Positions 26,001 to 34,188 of a stretch of 64,000 bases of DNA are shown here, one piece after another (within the stretch, counting starts at the first letter, position 1; the number at the start of each line of letters is the position of its first letter). The notes below the pieces were generated by a model. The model was not told the DNA's origin. It saw only the letters and a list, made by a program, of their open reading frames with translations, and made no database searches. The stretch is from NCBI GenBank assembly GCA_032622095.1, contig CP136062.1, forward strand, positions 151,772,875 to 151,836,874. The letters are read 5' to 3'. A program made the translations under genes and the position numbers. This DNA is from Siphonodentalium dalli. Its lineage: Eukaryota > Mollusca > Scaphopoda > Gadilida > Siphonodentaliidae.

Positions 26001-29000
26001 ATTGGTATGTCCGTCCGGGCGTCTGGGCGTCCGGGCGTCCGTCCGTCCGTCCGTCCGTTAACCTGTTGTCCGGATGATAACTTTAGTTAGAGTGAACCAA
26101 AATTAGTAAAATTTGGTATGTGGGTTTATTAGCCGAAAAGTAAGTTCAAGTTCGAATTTGGGTTCCGCCCGCCAATTTTCACCGGAGTTATGCCCCTTAT
26201 TTAACGTTTTTTGACTTAGAAAATCCTTGAAATTTGTTGTCCGGATGATAACTTTAGTATAGTTTCTCGGAATGAAACCAAATTTGGTATATTACTTTCT
26301 CCCACCAAAACACAGGTCAAGTTCGAACTTGGGTTCTGTCCGACCATTTTTGGCAGAGTTATGCCCCTTTTTCGACTCTGAAAATTCAGTTTTTCTTATG
26401 TTTTTTGGTTTCCGGATGATAACTCGATATTGGAATGTTTATACGCAAAGCCCGTTTTTTTGTGGATTACATATATCGAAATACAGCTCAAGTCCGAATT
26501 TCGTTTTAATCCGATAATTTTTGCGAGAGTTATGGCCCCCTTTTTTGACGTAATTTGACTTAGAAAATCCCTGAAATTTGTTGTCCGGATGATAACTTTA
26601 GTTAGAGTGAACCGATTTCAATCAAATTTGGTATGTGGGTTTATTAGGAGAAAAGACAGCTCAAGATCGAATTTGGGTTCCGTCCGCCAATTTTCACCGG
26701 AGTTATGCCCCTTATTTGACGTAATTTGACTTAGAAAATCCCTGAAATTTGTTGTCCGCATGATAACTTTACTAGAGCTTATCGGATTCAATGATAATTT
26801 GGTATATTACTTTCTCCCACCAAAACACAGGTCAAGTTCAAATTTGAGTTCCGTCCGCCAATTTTTACCAGAGTTATGCCCCTTTTTTATCAGTTTCCGC
26901 TGACCCAAGAGAGGGCGTATATTGCACGCCCAGCGTAGCTCTTGTTATAACATCATACATGTATAAAAAATTCCTCGCTATTACCGGTATCCACATTTCA
27001 GTGGCAAATCGCGATGCGATTCCAGTTAATTTGCTCCCTGGTGTATCATAAGCATTCTGATATCTTATGGCATACACAATGGCTGCATGTGACATCAGTT
27101 CATAATGTGAACTGTCGAGAGAGCGAAGAAGATAACAAAGAGAATAGGATGAAGCAAAGTTATACTTGCTCGGTTGTCTCGCTAGCATGAATTATATGGC
27201 ACTACCTGGGATGTTTATTCCAAAAACAAGGGTGGGGGGGGGGGGGGGGCGGTACACATTTGAGCAATGTCGTAATCTGAATTGGGAGCTCTTTCACGTA
27301 ACATAATCATATCTGATTCATGACTAAATCACATTTACATGAATCCTGTTTCGGAAGAGTACATTCCCATCGAATTTGGATATTAGTTAACTTTATTGCT
27401 CGTGCCTCCTCCTGGGCTTGCATTCTAATCCATATAGTTCAGTTGAGGGCTTCTCCTTGGCGGAAAAATATAATATTTATAAATAATATTACTTTTTCCT
27501 TAAGGGAAGCCCGAAACTGAACTATCATAGATCCCTCCCATGGTGGTGCCATTCCCAACCCCGCGACTCGCAAATCTCATGATTAAGTCGGAAATAAAAA
27601 ACTGACTAGACAATAGATAGAATGCGGGTGTATTCATGCGAGACTAATCTGGACACGGGTGTGAGTGGGGTCGGCACAGCAATAAAATTTTAACCCTCCT
27701 GATTGACACAAGGCCGGAGACGTAATCCATATAGTTCAGTTTCGGGCTTCCCTTAAGGAAAAAGTAATATTATTTATAAATATTATATTTTTTGAAAATA
27801 TTTCCTGTTAAACTCTTTATCGACCTACCTAAAAAAATCTGGGTTTTTTTTTTAAACCCATTTTTTTACATAATTTTAAAGTATCTCTCATATAGTGAGG
27901 TTGAAGAGGTATTGTTATAGTACTATATTTACATACTAAGTGTGATCATCACTAAATCCAGCATTCCGATTGGTCGGCGCCCACGTGGCTAGTTGCAATT
28001 ATTTCTCGGTGAATGCGCAACAGCTCATAACTGCAAGCTCATAACAACATCGATACGTCATTTGGGTTTGGAAAGACAAACGCGTAATGTTTTGGGCGCA
28101 TTTGGATTCGTGCAGGATTGACTTAATAAATCATCGGGTTTCAATTGTTCCTCTTAACTTTTGCCAAGGGTGCTATGGGTTATTTTGGGCTGGTTTTGTC
28201 ACGATACACTTTTCGATTTAAATACATTTACAAAAGTGACTTTTTCGCTAAATGTATATAAATATAAGGATTAACTGTCATGTGGACTGTTTTTATGGAG
28301 ATGTAACCGTGAGGTAAGTGGTCATAACTTCGGGTTTTACACAAGTTATGACCACTTACCTCACGGTTACATCTCCATAAAAACAGTCCACATGACAGTT
28401 AATCCTTATATAACATACATTGGTTATAGAGGATCATGATTTTCCCCTTCATATTGATAGTCTGAATTTGAGATTTTTTTTTAATTCACTCCTCAAGCTC
28501 CTTAACTGAGTTGATAACTTGTACATTCGCCACAAATGTTTTTTTTTTATTTTCATTAATTGCTGTTGAAATATTTGTTCTCATCATACAGCTCCAATAA
28601 CTAAACCATTAAAGGTTCTCAATCCGATCAGAGGGTCCTATATTACTATTTCTTTGGCTTTGGGGGTAAAAAATATTTTATTCGAATCGAGGAACCCACC
28701 CATCAAAGTTCAGAATTATTAGATATCGATTTTTGAAATCTATTAATTTTTGGAGATATGTCCCAATAGTTAGCCGAACCACGTGATCAAAACAGACAAA
28801 TTGCGGGTGTAAGATGGATAACTCTAAAATCAAGTTGTTATTATTGTTAACAGTAAGCACTTGATTTTAGAGTTATCCATCTTACACCCGCAATTTGTCT
28901 GTTTTGATCACGTGGTTCGGCTAACTGTGGAGACATATATCCGATAATTAATATATTTCAAAAATCGATATCTAATCATTTTGAACTTTGATGGGTGGGT

Positions 29001-29953
29001 TCCTCGACTCGAATCAAATATTTTTTACCCCCAAAGAAATAGTAATATAGGACCCTCTGATCGGATTGAGTACCTTTAACCTCCCAATCATTTCTTTTAC
29101 AGTTCATGGAGTATTTAGTTATTAAAAGGTTTTAATAAATGAACCATTAACCTCCCAATCATTTCTTTCTTTCTCAGTTCATGGAGTATTTAGTAAATTT
29201 CAGGTTGCCAAATTACATTCAAAAGTAGTTTATCCATGATGCATTTCATATTTTCACAGGATGAGAAGCGGTACTATCAGCTGGAGCTTGTCAACAGAGA
29301 AACAAACTTCAACAAAGTCTTCAATTCCAATGGCCCCAATGTAGGAATTTTGAATCCTCTAGCCCCAAAGGTAAAGCTATAAAATATTGGTAACCCTGGA
29401 AATAGTTTGTCTCGAGAGTTCACAGTAACATTCAGAGCATAGCAAGCGAGAGAACTATATCTCTGTCTGAGTCACCTGAAGTTTCATCGCCGATCTTTTC
29501 TAAAAATAGCCCGTAAAATGTCCTAATTGATTGTATGTATTATACCAGAAATTTCGAAATAAAATAAATATTAATTGAAAAAAGTGGACAGGAGCCTTCG
29601 ATTCATATTTATTATATTATTCCCAGGAAATTATATAAAACTTGTTATGGGAAGAGATAGACCGTCTTGTCATCGACTCATATTTATTATTTTATACCCA
29701 GGAAACAAGGAGACTTTTTCAAGGATTTTGATTTTATGTTGCTCTTTTCCATTTTCAGAAAAAGAGAGGTGATAAGAAAGAACCACTGAAATTCTCTAGT
29801 GCTCCATCTCTAAATTCTCCGAACACCGGCAGTCTCAATGGGTCGAGACTCCAACATATTCCAGGATCTCCAATCCATGATGGGAAAATCAACCCAGTCA
29901 AGCCATTACCACAACCATCGTTTGCTTCATTCACCAAGAAGTTTGTCAGTTAA
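3743..29953 (+). CDS. FAM184A: FAM184A-like coiled-coil protein, 3' part of gene (eight visible exons)
   Basis: Eight exons at 3743-3955, 6148-6301, 6699-6826, 17816-18000, 19377-19523, 20981-21098, 29260-29370 and 29759-29953 join in one frame to 416 residues plus a TAA stop. Every intron has AG and GT borders, and the intron phases are 0,1,0,2,2,0,0. Residues 1-315 are highly charged, Glu/Lys/Gln-rich heptad-like coiled coil. The C-terminus carries YYQLELVNRETNFNKVFN, then NVGILNPLAPKKK, then a Ser/Pro tail with PGSPIHD and KPLPQP. From memory this order matches the C-terminus of vertebrate FAM184A; family membership is a recognition, not a search result. Vertebrate FAM184A is over 1,000 residues, so the N-terminal part must be encoded upstream of the window. 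The molecular function is poorly known and no catalytic motif is visible. The introns of 11.0 kb and 8.2 kb each hold one copy of a 6.3 kb composite mobile element. Confidence 0.85.
4595..5869. mobile_element. Small TA-flanked MITE split by a hAT-like insertion
   Basis: Perfect 21 bp terminal inverted repeats lie at 4595-4615 and 5849-5869, beginning ATGCCCTAAATAATCGAC. Each is flanked by TA (4593-4594 and 5870-5871), as expected for a Tc1/mariner-type target duplication. Without the inserted hAT-like element the MITE would be only about 120 bp. Confidence 0.75.
4644..5787. mobile_element. Nonautonomous hAT-like element with 8 bp TSD ATGCCAAC
   Basis: Ends CAGTGTTCACGCTG and its inverse are flanked by the identical 8 bp ATGCCAAC at 4636-4643 and 5788-5795. 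CAG-type ends plus an 8 bp target duplication are typical of the hAT superfamily. The subterminal regions carry repeated 'tttggcta' motifs. No transposase ORF is recognisable. The element is inserted in the smaller MITE 4595-5869. A related copy, reversed in orientation, lies at 31141-31886. Confidence 0.85.
5929..6138. repeat. About 60 bp minisatellite, 3.5 copies, next to an exon
   Basis: The unit contains 'gtacatgtttaacattgatg' followed by 'aagacttggttctattgttt'. The array stops about 10 bp upstream of the FAM184A acceptor AG at 6146-6147, so repeat sequence forms part of the branch-point region of this intron. Confidence 0.9.
6148..6301 (+). CDS. FAM184A: FAM184A-like visible exon 2
   Basis: The exon is 154 nt, after the acceptor 'catcattttag' and before the donor 'gtatgg'. 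It starts in phase 0 and ends with one base (g) of a split Asp codon. It encodes coiled coil including MKHDHMKEIDVQMLVHKSA. Confidence 0.85.
6699..6826 (+). CDS. FAM184A: FAM184A-like visible exon 3
   Basis: The exon is 128 nt, after the acceptor 'gtatttttcag' and before the donor 'gtatgt'. The split Asp codon (g|ac) joins exon 2, and the exon ends in phase 0. It encodes coiled coil including RIRSHEQEIQAARMELDRA. Confidence 0.88.
7067..7286. repeat. Left part of an 'acccccc-gcaacgaagttag' dispersed element
   Basis: It starts near 'ataccccccgcaacgaag', followed by 'gtatactgg' and a (tccg)-rich stretch. The 6.3 kb composite element interrupts it at 7287, and it resumes at 13660. A second copy lies at 14581-15168. 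It is non-coding. Confidence 0.85.
7437..8877. mobile_element. hAT-like insertion with 8 bp TSD ATCTATTG (1441 bp)
   Basis: The termini CAGGGTTTCCG and its inverse CGGAAACCCTG are flanked by ATCTATTG at 7429-7436 and 8878-8885. The second copy of the host element (near 21630) has a single ATCTATTG and no insertion, which proves the boundaries. CAGGG ends plus an 8 bp duplication point to hAT. No transposase ORF is seen, so it is probably nonautonomous. Confidence 0.93.
11190..12465. repeat. Four units of a 160-200 bp tandem repeat in composite copy 1
   Basis: Units begin near 11190, 11918, 12129 and 12308 with 'ctgggtggggaag'. They run through 'cttccccatggtgcagtggc' and 'gatggggtcca' to 'ataccttcgggatac'. 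Units stay open in several frames on both strands, giving repetitive ORFs with no recognisable domain. About 570 bp of other sequence separates unit 1 from unit 2. Confidence 0.9.
11710..11823 (+). other. Acidic open-frame fragment conserved in both composite copies
   Basis: The frame reads DDDEQESRVDSGSSGTLSDE followed by DSDVP and ends VQDEDTG with a TGA stop. The same stretch is present in copy 2 (about 24935-25050). Acidic Ser/Asp stretches like this occur at the N-termini of some transposases, but nothing else supports that identity. It may be a relic of the element's coding region. Confidence 0.3.
13341..13659. mobile_element. 319 bp MITE with 57 bp TIRs at the right edge of composite copy 1
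   Basis: Inverted ends of about 57 bp begin TATAATATTTATAAATAATA and continue through 'aagcccgaaactgaactat'. Its interior shares about 160 bp, inverted, with the left subterminal part of the long element, showing common descent. The equivalent MITE of copy 2 ends at 27787. Confidence 0.85.
13660..14212. repeat. Right part of the 'ccccccgcaacgaag' element
   Basis: The element interrupted at 7286 continues here. About three tandem sub-units follow, each with 'cctgcgattatgacgtctgt' and 'ttttgtccgagctttta' motifs. It closes with 'gggggtatccttagtcccat' and 'gggacagtcaca'. Confidence 0.85.
14581..15168. repeat. Second 'ccccccgcaacgaag' element, uninterrupted
   Basis: It has the same order as the split copy: 'ataccccccgcaatgaag', a (tccg) stretch, tandem sub-units with 'gcgattatgacgtctgtc', then 'ggttatccgtagtcccattg'. 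It is the reference for recognising the interrupted copy at 7067-14212. Confidence 0.85.
15687..16050 (+). mobile_element. Probable tRNA-derived SINE
   Basis: The head contains a pol III A-box-like TAGCCGAGAGG and, about 45 bp later, a B-box-like AGTTCGTAACC, as in tRNA-derived SINEs. The body contains 'gtgcacgttaaagaat'; this block recalls SINE core domains shared widely among animals, though I cannot confirm the family. A run of C lies near 15866-15879. The ends are approximate. Confidence 0.6.
16154..16416 (+). CDS. Possible terminal exon of an unidentified gene nested in a FAM184A intron
   Basis: An open frame of 86 codons begins at a potential acceptor ('ttcccatag') and ends in TAA. It encodes a Pro-rich, non-repetitive peptide including GHSSDVYPARVTPVDHENAR, GHVFTFLNK and KFPTHKNPFPH. 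AATAAA follows about 40 bp after the stop (16456-16461). The composition looks protein-like rather than random. I do not recognise the family, and no clear upstream exon joins it. It may be a real small gene, a pseudogene or chance. The polypyrimidine tract before the acceptor is weak. Confidence 0.35.
16986..17010. repeat. (ATT)n microsatellite
   Basis: Eight ATT units are followed by 'aacatttgtagagcgcc' and a partial repeat of it, a common tail motif in marine invertebrate repeats. Confidence 0.9.
17331..17744. mobile_element. 'AAGCCTG' MITE, copy 1
   Basis: Member of a recurrent family with ends 'caagcctg...gtgtctgtcat' and two internal hairpins built from 'gaggtccccagagggtgaat' and its inverse. 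It lies only about 70 bp upstream of FAM184A visible exon 4. Confidence 0.85.
17816..18000 (+). CDS. FAM184A: FAM184A-like visible exon 4
   Basis: The exon is 185 nt, after a long T tract ending in 'tttag' and before the donor 'gttagt'. It starts in phase 0 and ends with two bases (aa) of a split Lys codon. It encodes coiled coil including DRDHNIRAEDLHSEITARDR. Confidence 0.87.
18060..18270. repeat. About 60 bp minisatellite, 3-4 copies
   Basis: The unit has 'agaggttt', 'gagaagtcacttctct' (itself palindromic) and 'agaccagtacacaggg'. Degenerate 'gagaagtcacttct' pieces continue to about 18560. Confidence 0.85.
19377..19523 (+). CDS. FAM184A: FAM184A-like visible exon 5
   Basis: The exon is 147 nt, after the acceptor 'attcacag' and before the canonical donor 'gtaagt'. 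Its first base completes the split Lys codon, and it ends with two bases (ct) of a split Leu codon. It encodes coiled coil including ESQSMLAEFNKAQDIFK. Confidence 0.88.
19570..19962. mobile_element. TTAA-flanked element, 'CCCTTTACCCAACA' family, copy 1
   Basis: The ends CCCTTTACCCAACA and TGTTGGGTAAAGGG are flanked by TTAA at 19566-19569 and 19963-19966. TTAA target plus CCC(T)-type ends resemble piggyBac-type elements. The interior has two palindromes with the core GCATTCTCTTATATATGCGA. It is nearly identical to 59179-59570, suggesting recent movement. There is no transposase. Confidence 0.85.
20352..20634. mobile_element. 'AAGCCTG' MITE, partial copy 2
   Basis: This is one hairpin half ('gaggtccccagaggatgaat' and its inverse) plus the 'tagtttctctatattcccaa' interior. 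The other terminal hairpin is missing. Confidence 0.75.
20981..21098 (+). CDS. FAM184A: FAM184A-like visible exon 6
   Basis: The exon is 118 nt, after the acceptor 'ttctccacag' and before the donor 'gtgagc'. Its first base completes the split Leu codon, and it ends in phase 0. It encodes coiled coil including RPEDLELIEQLRESVLERE. Confidence 0.87.
24396..25664. repeat. Four units of the 160-200 bp tandem repeat in composite copy 2
   Basis: Units begin near 24396, 25141, 25325 and 25503. The second unit is of a different subtype ('gaagagttgttgcgtgcctc') from the second unit of copy 1 ('gactcgttgtcacgtgacgc'). Confidence 0.88.
25990..26944. repeat. Tandem-repeat insertion private to composite copy 2
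   Basis: Copy 1 has about 40 bp at this point (after 'gattagc', before 'ttataacatcatacatg'); copy 2 has about 955 bp instead. It begins with a (tccg/cgtc)n stretch, followed by about five units of 160-190 bp. Units carry 'gttgtccggatgataacttt', 'aaatttggtatgtgggttta' and 'gagttatgcccctt'. Confidence 0.85.
27925..28412. repeat. Dispersed repeat ending in a long hairpin, copy 1
   Basis: The body starts near 'catactaagtgt' and includes 'cggcgcccacgtggctagtt'. It ends in a hairpin with 69 bp arms (28262-28330 and 28343-28411). Copy 2 is at about 42685-43087. There is no ORF. Confidence 0.88.
28613..29075. mobile_element. TTAA-flanked foldback element (palindrome of about 460 bp)
   Basis: The arms are about 28613-28840 and 28857-29075, starting AGGTTCTCAATCCGATCAGA and closing with the inverse, around a 16 bp AT-rich centre. 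TTAA flanks both ends (28609-28612, 29076-29079). The arms are nearly but not fully identical. There is no gene. It lies about 180 bp upstream of FAM184A visible exon 7. Confidence 0.85.
29260..29370 (+). CDS. FAM184A: FAM184A-like visible exon 7
   Basis: The exon is 111 nt, 37 codons, phase 0 at both ends, after 'attttcacag' and before 'gtaaag'. It encodes YYQLELVNRETNFNKVFN and NVGILNPLAPK, the most family-diagnostic part of the visible protein. Confidence 0.93.
29759..29953 (+). CDS. FAM184A: FAM184A-like terminal coding exon
   Basis: The exon is 195 nt, after 'ttccattttcag', ending in TAA at 29951-29953. It encodes a basic start (KKRGDKK), a Ser/Asn/Pro-rich tail, PGSPIHDGKINPVKPLPQP and a final FTKKFVS. 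It is shorter at the extreme C-terminus than vertebrate FAM184A as I recall it. Confidence 0.92.
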   Translation, partial: KKRGDKKEPLKFSSAPSLNSPNTGSLNGSRLQHIPGSPIHDGKINPVKPLPQPSFASFTKKFVS

Positions 29954-30168
29954 CTGCTGCTGATTCACCAGTATTAATATTTAACATCTTTCACATAGTG
30001 AACTGCTATCGATAAGAATTACATATAGGGTACTATGTATCAGTTGTCGTTTTGCCATATCTGCAGTTAGGATTAAGGTTTTCAGAAGCCAAATATGGGC
30101 ATGCGAGCTTTGCATGCAATCATCGATACATTATACACTGACTATGAACTGATAACAACATAATTAAT

Positions 30169-30174
30169 AATAAA
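30169..30174 (+). terminator. Candidate FAM184A polyadenylation signal
   Basis: AATAAA lies 216 bp after the stop codon. It is the first canonical hexamer I noticed downstream; usage is not shown by sequence alone. Confidence 0.4.
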
Positions 30175-30380
30175 ATGATCAAGGCAAACAGAACCATATC
30201 ACATTACTGCGAGTGGCAAGAAGTTTCAATGGCACTATTTTGTCACAGACAGACCCTTGTAGTCGTCAATTCCGCAAAAAACTTGTCTGGACCACCGTCG
30301 AACAATTTAAGACTACTATTAGCTATTTATAATTCTTATCAGTAGGAGTTCCTTATGAAAAAGGTGCCCAATATTTATAA

Positions 30381-30620
30381 CCCTTTCTATACAAAAGCAT
30401 CATTGATGAATAGTTATCCCATAGGAAATGTTCAGACAATAAGTTCAACATGTTGTTTGTTGAACTTATTATCTAAACATTTCCCTCAATAAATAGGGAT
30501 CCTTCTGCACTTTTATTTATCTTCTGCTTTTATCCACTTAACATCCCTCCAAATCAATAATAGACCATTCTGATGTACACTTTTTAACTGACTGGGAGAA
30601 TCTATTTAGTATAGAAAGGG
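30381..30620. mobile_element. TTAA-type element, 'CCCTTTCTATAC' family
   Basis: The ends CCCTTTCTATAC and GTATAGAAAGGG are followed by TTAA on the right (30621-30624); the left TTAA has decayed to TATAA. The interior has the palindrome 'aataagttcaacatgttg' with its inverse. Related sequences are at 60242 and 63657-63884. Confidence 0.8.
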
Positions 30621-31140
30621 TTAATTTATAGATGTCATCACGCCAAAATTTTGCCAAATATAATTTTTTTTACATCTTAGAATCCTGCAATTTTTCCTGT
30701 TGAAAAGACGGCATAACTACAAATCACATGGAGAATCATATCAGGGTTTCTTCTAGAGTTAAAATGTCGGGTCCGTTTGACCTAGGATATGACAGGCGGA
30801 ACATGGTTCAGCCTGTTTTACGCCAATTTTGAAATATCATGTCCATAAACCCCCATACTAGAGATGAATATTCACTGGAATTTGAGATCAAAATACATAC
30901 TAGTAAATAGAAATTATTACCGGTAAGCCAATTACCAGTAATAATTATTCTGAAAATGTGTGAACAGCACATGAACTTTCTGATCATTATTAATGATGTC
31001 ACAATCCACACTTTGGGCGAGATTTTGCCGATCAGTGGCCATTCCATTCAGACTGGGCGAGATTTAGCCGATCACAGTGGCCATTCCATTCTGACTGGAG
31101 AAGAGGGCGAGATTTCACCCGTTGAATTGATTGATTGTGT

Positions 31141-31886
31141 CAGTGTTCGCGCTGGACTGAAAAATCTTATGGCCAAAAAAGCGGCCAAATGAAATTTTTA
31201 GTGGCCAAATTAAAAAAACTTTGGCCAAATTAAATCCTCATTTTCTGGGCTCACAATTGATGACTAAATTATATTTTTTAAATATATAACTCTCTCACTC
31301 TATGTCGCATTGCTCACACCATGTTCGCCAACTAATAAAGTTATGGGGTGTGTTAGTTGGTCATTGCTATTTTCGCGGAAATAAAACAAGAGTTCTGTTG
31401 TTTATTTTCGTGAGGTGTTGATTACTTATTGTTGTATTAATAACCTTTATGATGTGAAGCCCGGTTGTTATTAAAAGACGGGAGGCAGTTTACAACACAT
31501 TGCGTAACTGACATCCCATCGCTGGTACATCGAATTACAGGACAATGCATTTACGTATTTCATCTTAATACATACCGCCTAATCAACAAAATAATAATCA
31601 TTATGATATAACCAGTGCAGAGATTAAGGTTTTTGACAAATAGTAATCACCATTGTACAACCATCACCTTTCAGTCAATGCTCATCTTACAAAATAAATT
31701 TGGGTTGTCATCGTATGATGTATCCGAAGTACGAGTGTCCAAACCCCGCCGATATTTCGTCACCTAACTTCATTGATCTCTTCAGTGCGTTTTGAATTTG
31801 TGGTGAAAAAAAGTTTGGCCAAATGAAATTGTTTGTGTCCACTTTTGAAAAAAAGTGGCTATTTGCCACCGACAGCGCGAACACTG
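31141..31886. mobile_element. hAT-like element of the CAGTGTTC family (746 bp)
   Basis: The ends CAGTGTTCGCGCTG and its inverse are flanked by GATTGTGT (31133-31140) and GATTGTGC (31887-31894), an 8 bp duplication with one change. The subterminal 'ggccaaatgaaatt' motifs match 4644-5787 in reverse orientation. No transposase is seen. Confidence 0.82.
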
Positions 31887-32140
31887 GATTGTGCGGTTTT
31901 TGTTTTGGTATCCTTTGACAATTTATATGAGCATGCAAGGCACCCAAACTCATTGATGTTTTCTGTATGTTGTCAGACTTAGATTGGCAGTTGAGTGCTT
32001 TATTTAGTTCAGATACATGCTGATTTTACATTTCTTTCTCGTGTCTATAGAAGAGACTAGAAAGCCGCCAGTTAACTCCAGTACAACGACAGTGAATATG
32101 ATGGAGTTTTCGTTTAACTATGGAAACCAATACATTAAGT

Positions 32141-32241
32141 GGCCTGAGAATATGGTGCCGGACATTTGCAGAATGAGGTACTCAGAGGGTAAATTTAGTG
32201 ATGCTACCCCACACAGCGGGCTAGCATCACTAAATTAATTA
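32141..32241. mobile_element. 'AAGCCTG' MITE, partial copy 3
   Basis: Only one terminal hairpin remains ('gaggtactcagagggtaaat' and its partial inverse). Confidence 0.7.
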
Positions 32242-32717
32242 TTTGGTACTGGTAGCATGAACCCTGGCTTTGGCTTTTTAATTTTCAACCAATCATGTTA
32301 TTTTTAATGAAAATCATCTTGTCGCGTTCAATGAAATGAAAATAATGATGCACCAGCACAGCTCCCGTCATGAAAGAGATAAACATTCCTAAATGCCTAA
32401 TTTCATGACTGACATATTTGCAAATACTAACACAGAAATACAGGCCTGCAGATTTCAATATTATGCATAACCTATTTAGTGTTTGCCTGGATTGTCCTTA
32501 GGTAACCCATAGGTCACCAGAAGAGTTACACAAACTGTTATAATCACTACAACTGGAAATTAATACCTACAAATGGGCAGCTCATTGAACTAATTTTTAA
32601 TATCTAACTTTGGGACTTGATTGAGCAATAATTAATGTGAGAATCAGCGATTCCTACAGCGAGACCTACAGAAAACTTTGACAGGACATGTTTTTCATTC
32701 ACAGAATTTTCATTTAA

Positions 32718-32927
32718 CCCTTTGAGTGCCAGGGGCCGATCTAATCGGCCCTAAACCTACACAATAAATCTGTTAAAGAATATAATAAAATATATTAAAA
32801 TTGTTAAAAATTGTAAAAAAAAAAAACTAAAAAAATTGTTAGGCTAATGCATTCTCTTATATATGCGAGGCGACCTATGGCACAGGGTATATGGGTTGAA
32901 ACAAAAATCGGCCTGGCACTCAAAGGG
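32718..32927. mobile_element. TTAA-flanked element, 'CCCTTTGAGTGCC' family
   Basis: The ends CCCTTTGAGTGCCAGG and CTGGCACTCAAAGGG are flanked by TTAA (32714-32717, 32928-32931). It carries a 'ggccgatctaatcggcc' palindrome and half of the GCATTCTCTTATATATGCGA core. Confidence 0.85.
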
Positions 32928-33079
32928 TTAAGGTAACCTTGAGGTGAACTGAACGGTTGTTTGCCTCAAATTTGCAGGCCTGGATATAGATAGAAATCAT
33001 AACTTCCCTCTTACATTCATCAATTTGAGCTAAACTTGCATTCATAGATTATCTTCCACTTTGCATTTACTTGTCTTAA

Positions 33080-33534
33080 CTCTTTCAGTGCCACCGGGCC
33101 GATCTCATCGGCGCTAATTTACGGTCTGTAGAGTACCAGGGCTGATAAAATCGGCCCTAAAAAAAAAAATTTAAATCCAAATTTTTTATTTTTTTTTGGG
33201 GTTGAATTTTGTTTGGGTATGCTTAAGCATGCTATAGCGAATTTAAAAACAAACTGGATAAAACCTTAGGGGCATGTTATAACTCAAAACTATCACCAAG
33301 TATTCATAGTAATAATTATGATGCCCATGAAAAACGTAAGATTCCCTAGTACTAAACCTACATAATAAGTCTGGCACTGAAAGAGTTAAAGAATATAAGA
33401 ACAAATTATTAAAATTGTAAAAAATAATACCAAATGATGAAAAATTGTTAGGCCAATGCATTCTCTTATATATGAGAATGCATTGGCACAGGGTATATGG
33501 GTTGATACAAAAATCGGACTTGGCACTGAATGGG
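33080..33534. mobile_element. TTAA-flanked complex element related to the CCCTTTGAGTGCC family
   Basis: It begins CTCTTTCAGTGCCACC after TTAA (33076-33079) and ends with 'ggcactgaatggg' before TTAA (33535-33538). A second internal end-like sequence plus TTAA at 33386-33389 suggests two elements merged or nested. It contains a shortened 'ttctcttatatatgagaa' palindrome. Confidence 0.65.
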
Positions 33535-33709
33535 TTAAAATTGTGGAAAATATTCTAGAATCTGGACAATCTATTATGAAATCAGTTATTGAAATGATAA
33601 ATTATTTGGCACTGATTATAATCTTTTATTTGGTCACCCAATATAATTTTCCGCTCTATACATGTAGTGGGTATACTAAAATTTGGATATAATGAAAAAA
33701 GTCTTTTAA

Positions 33710-33950
33710 CCCTTTCATGACCGGAGCTGTGCTGGTGCAGCATTAAAGATCCTGTACCAGTACATTCTCTTGTGTATGCGAGTCTCCCATAGGGTATTGT
33801 AATGCACTGGTTACAAGGTCAATGTGAATATTGTTACGCCAATGTATTCTCTTATATATGCAAGGTGCCCTATGGGAGACTCACATATATAAGAGAATGC
33901 ATTGGCACAGGGTTTTTGCAAAAAATCAGGAAGCTCCAGTCATGGAAGGG
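33710..33950. mobile_element. TTAA-flanked element, 'CCCTTTCATGACC' family
   Basis: The ends CCCTTTCATGACCGGAGC and 'gctccagtcatggaaggg' are flanked by TTAA (33706-33709, 33951-33954). It has two versions of the 'ttctctt(g/a)t(g/a)tatgc' palindrome. A reversed relative is at 59865-60120. Confidence 0.85.
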
Positions 33951-34188
33951 TTAAGCTGATGGTGAAGCGAGTATGATTAAGAATACGTTCAGATTTTTGT
34001 CCCATTCAAAGGGAGAACCACCTGAAATCAACCATCTGAGTGATATTTTCTCTGCCAATATTGTGATATGTTCCTAACTGCTGAAACAACATTAAACCCC
34101 AAGTAACCAACATGTTTTGAAGTTTGTGCATAATGTATTTTATAGAGCTTTTCACCCATCATTGTTTTATTTCTATATTTATAATAAC

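Larger units (their letters stand above)
21482..27787. mobile_element. Composite TIR element, copy 2 (6.31 kb)
   Basis: It has the same ends as copy 1 (7287-13659): CCGCCAAGGAG at the left and AATATTATA at the right, with T runs at 21477-21481 and 27788-27793. The flanks beyond are unrelated to those of copy 1, so the whole composite behaves as one insertion unit. It lacks the hAT-like insertion of copy 1. It has about 470 bp of extra sequence at about 22640-23110 and a 955 bp tandem-repeat insertion at about 25990-26944. The rest is very similar to copy 1. No intact transposase is recognised. Confidence 0.85.

Noticed and set aside
32048-32140. Coding-looking stretch after 'tctatag' (KPPVNSSTTTVNMMEFSFNYG), considered as an alternative FAM184A end or new exon
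   Set aside because: It lies beyond the FAM184A stop and its probable poly(A) signal and runs straight into a MITE fragment. No donor or partner exon was found.
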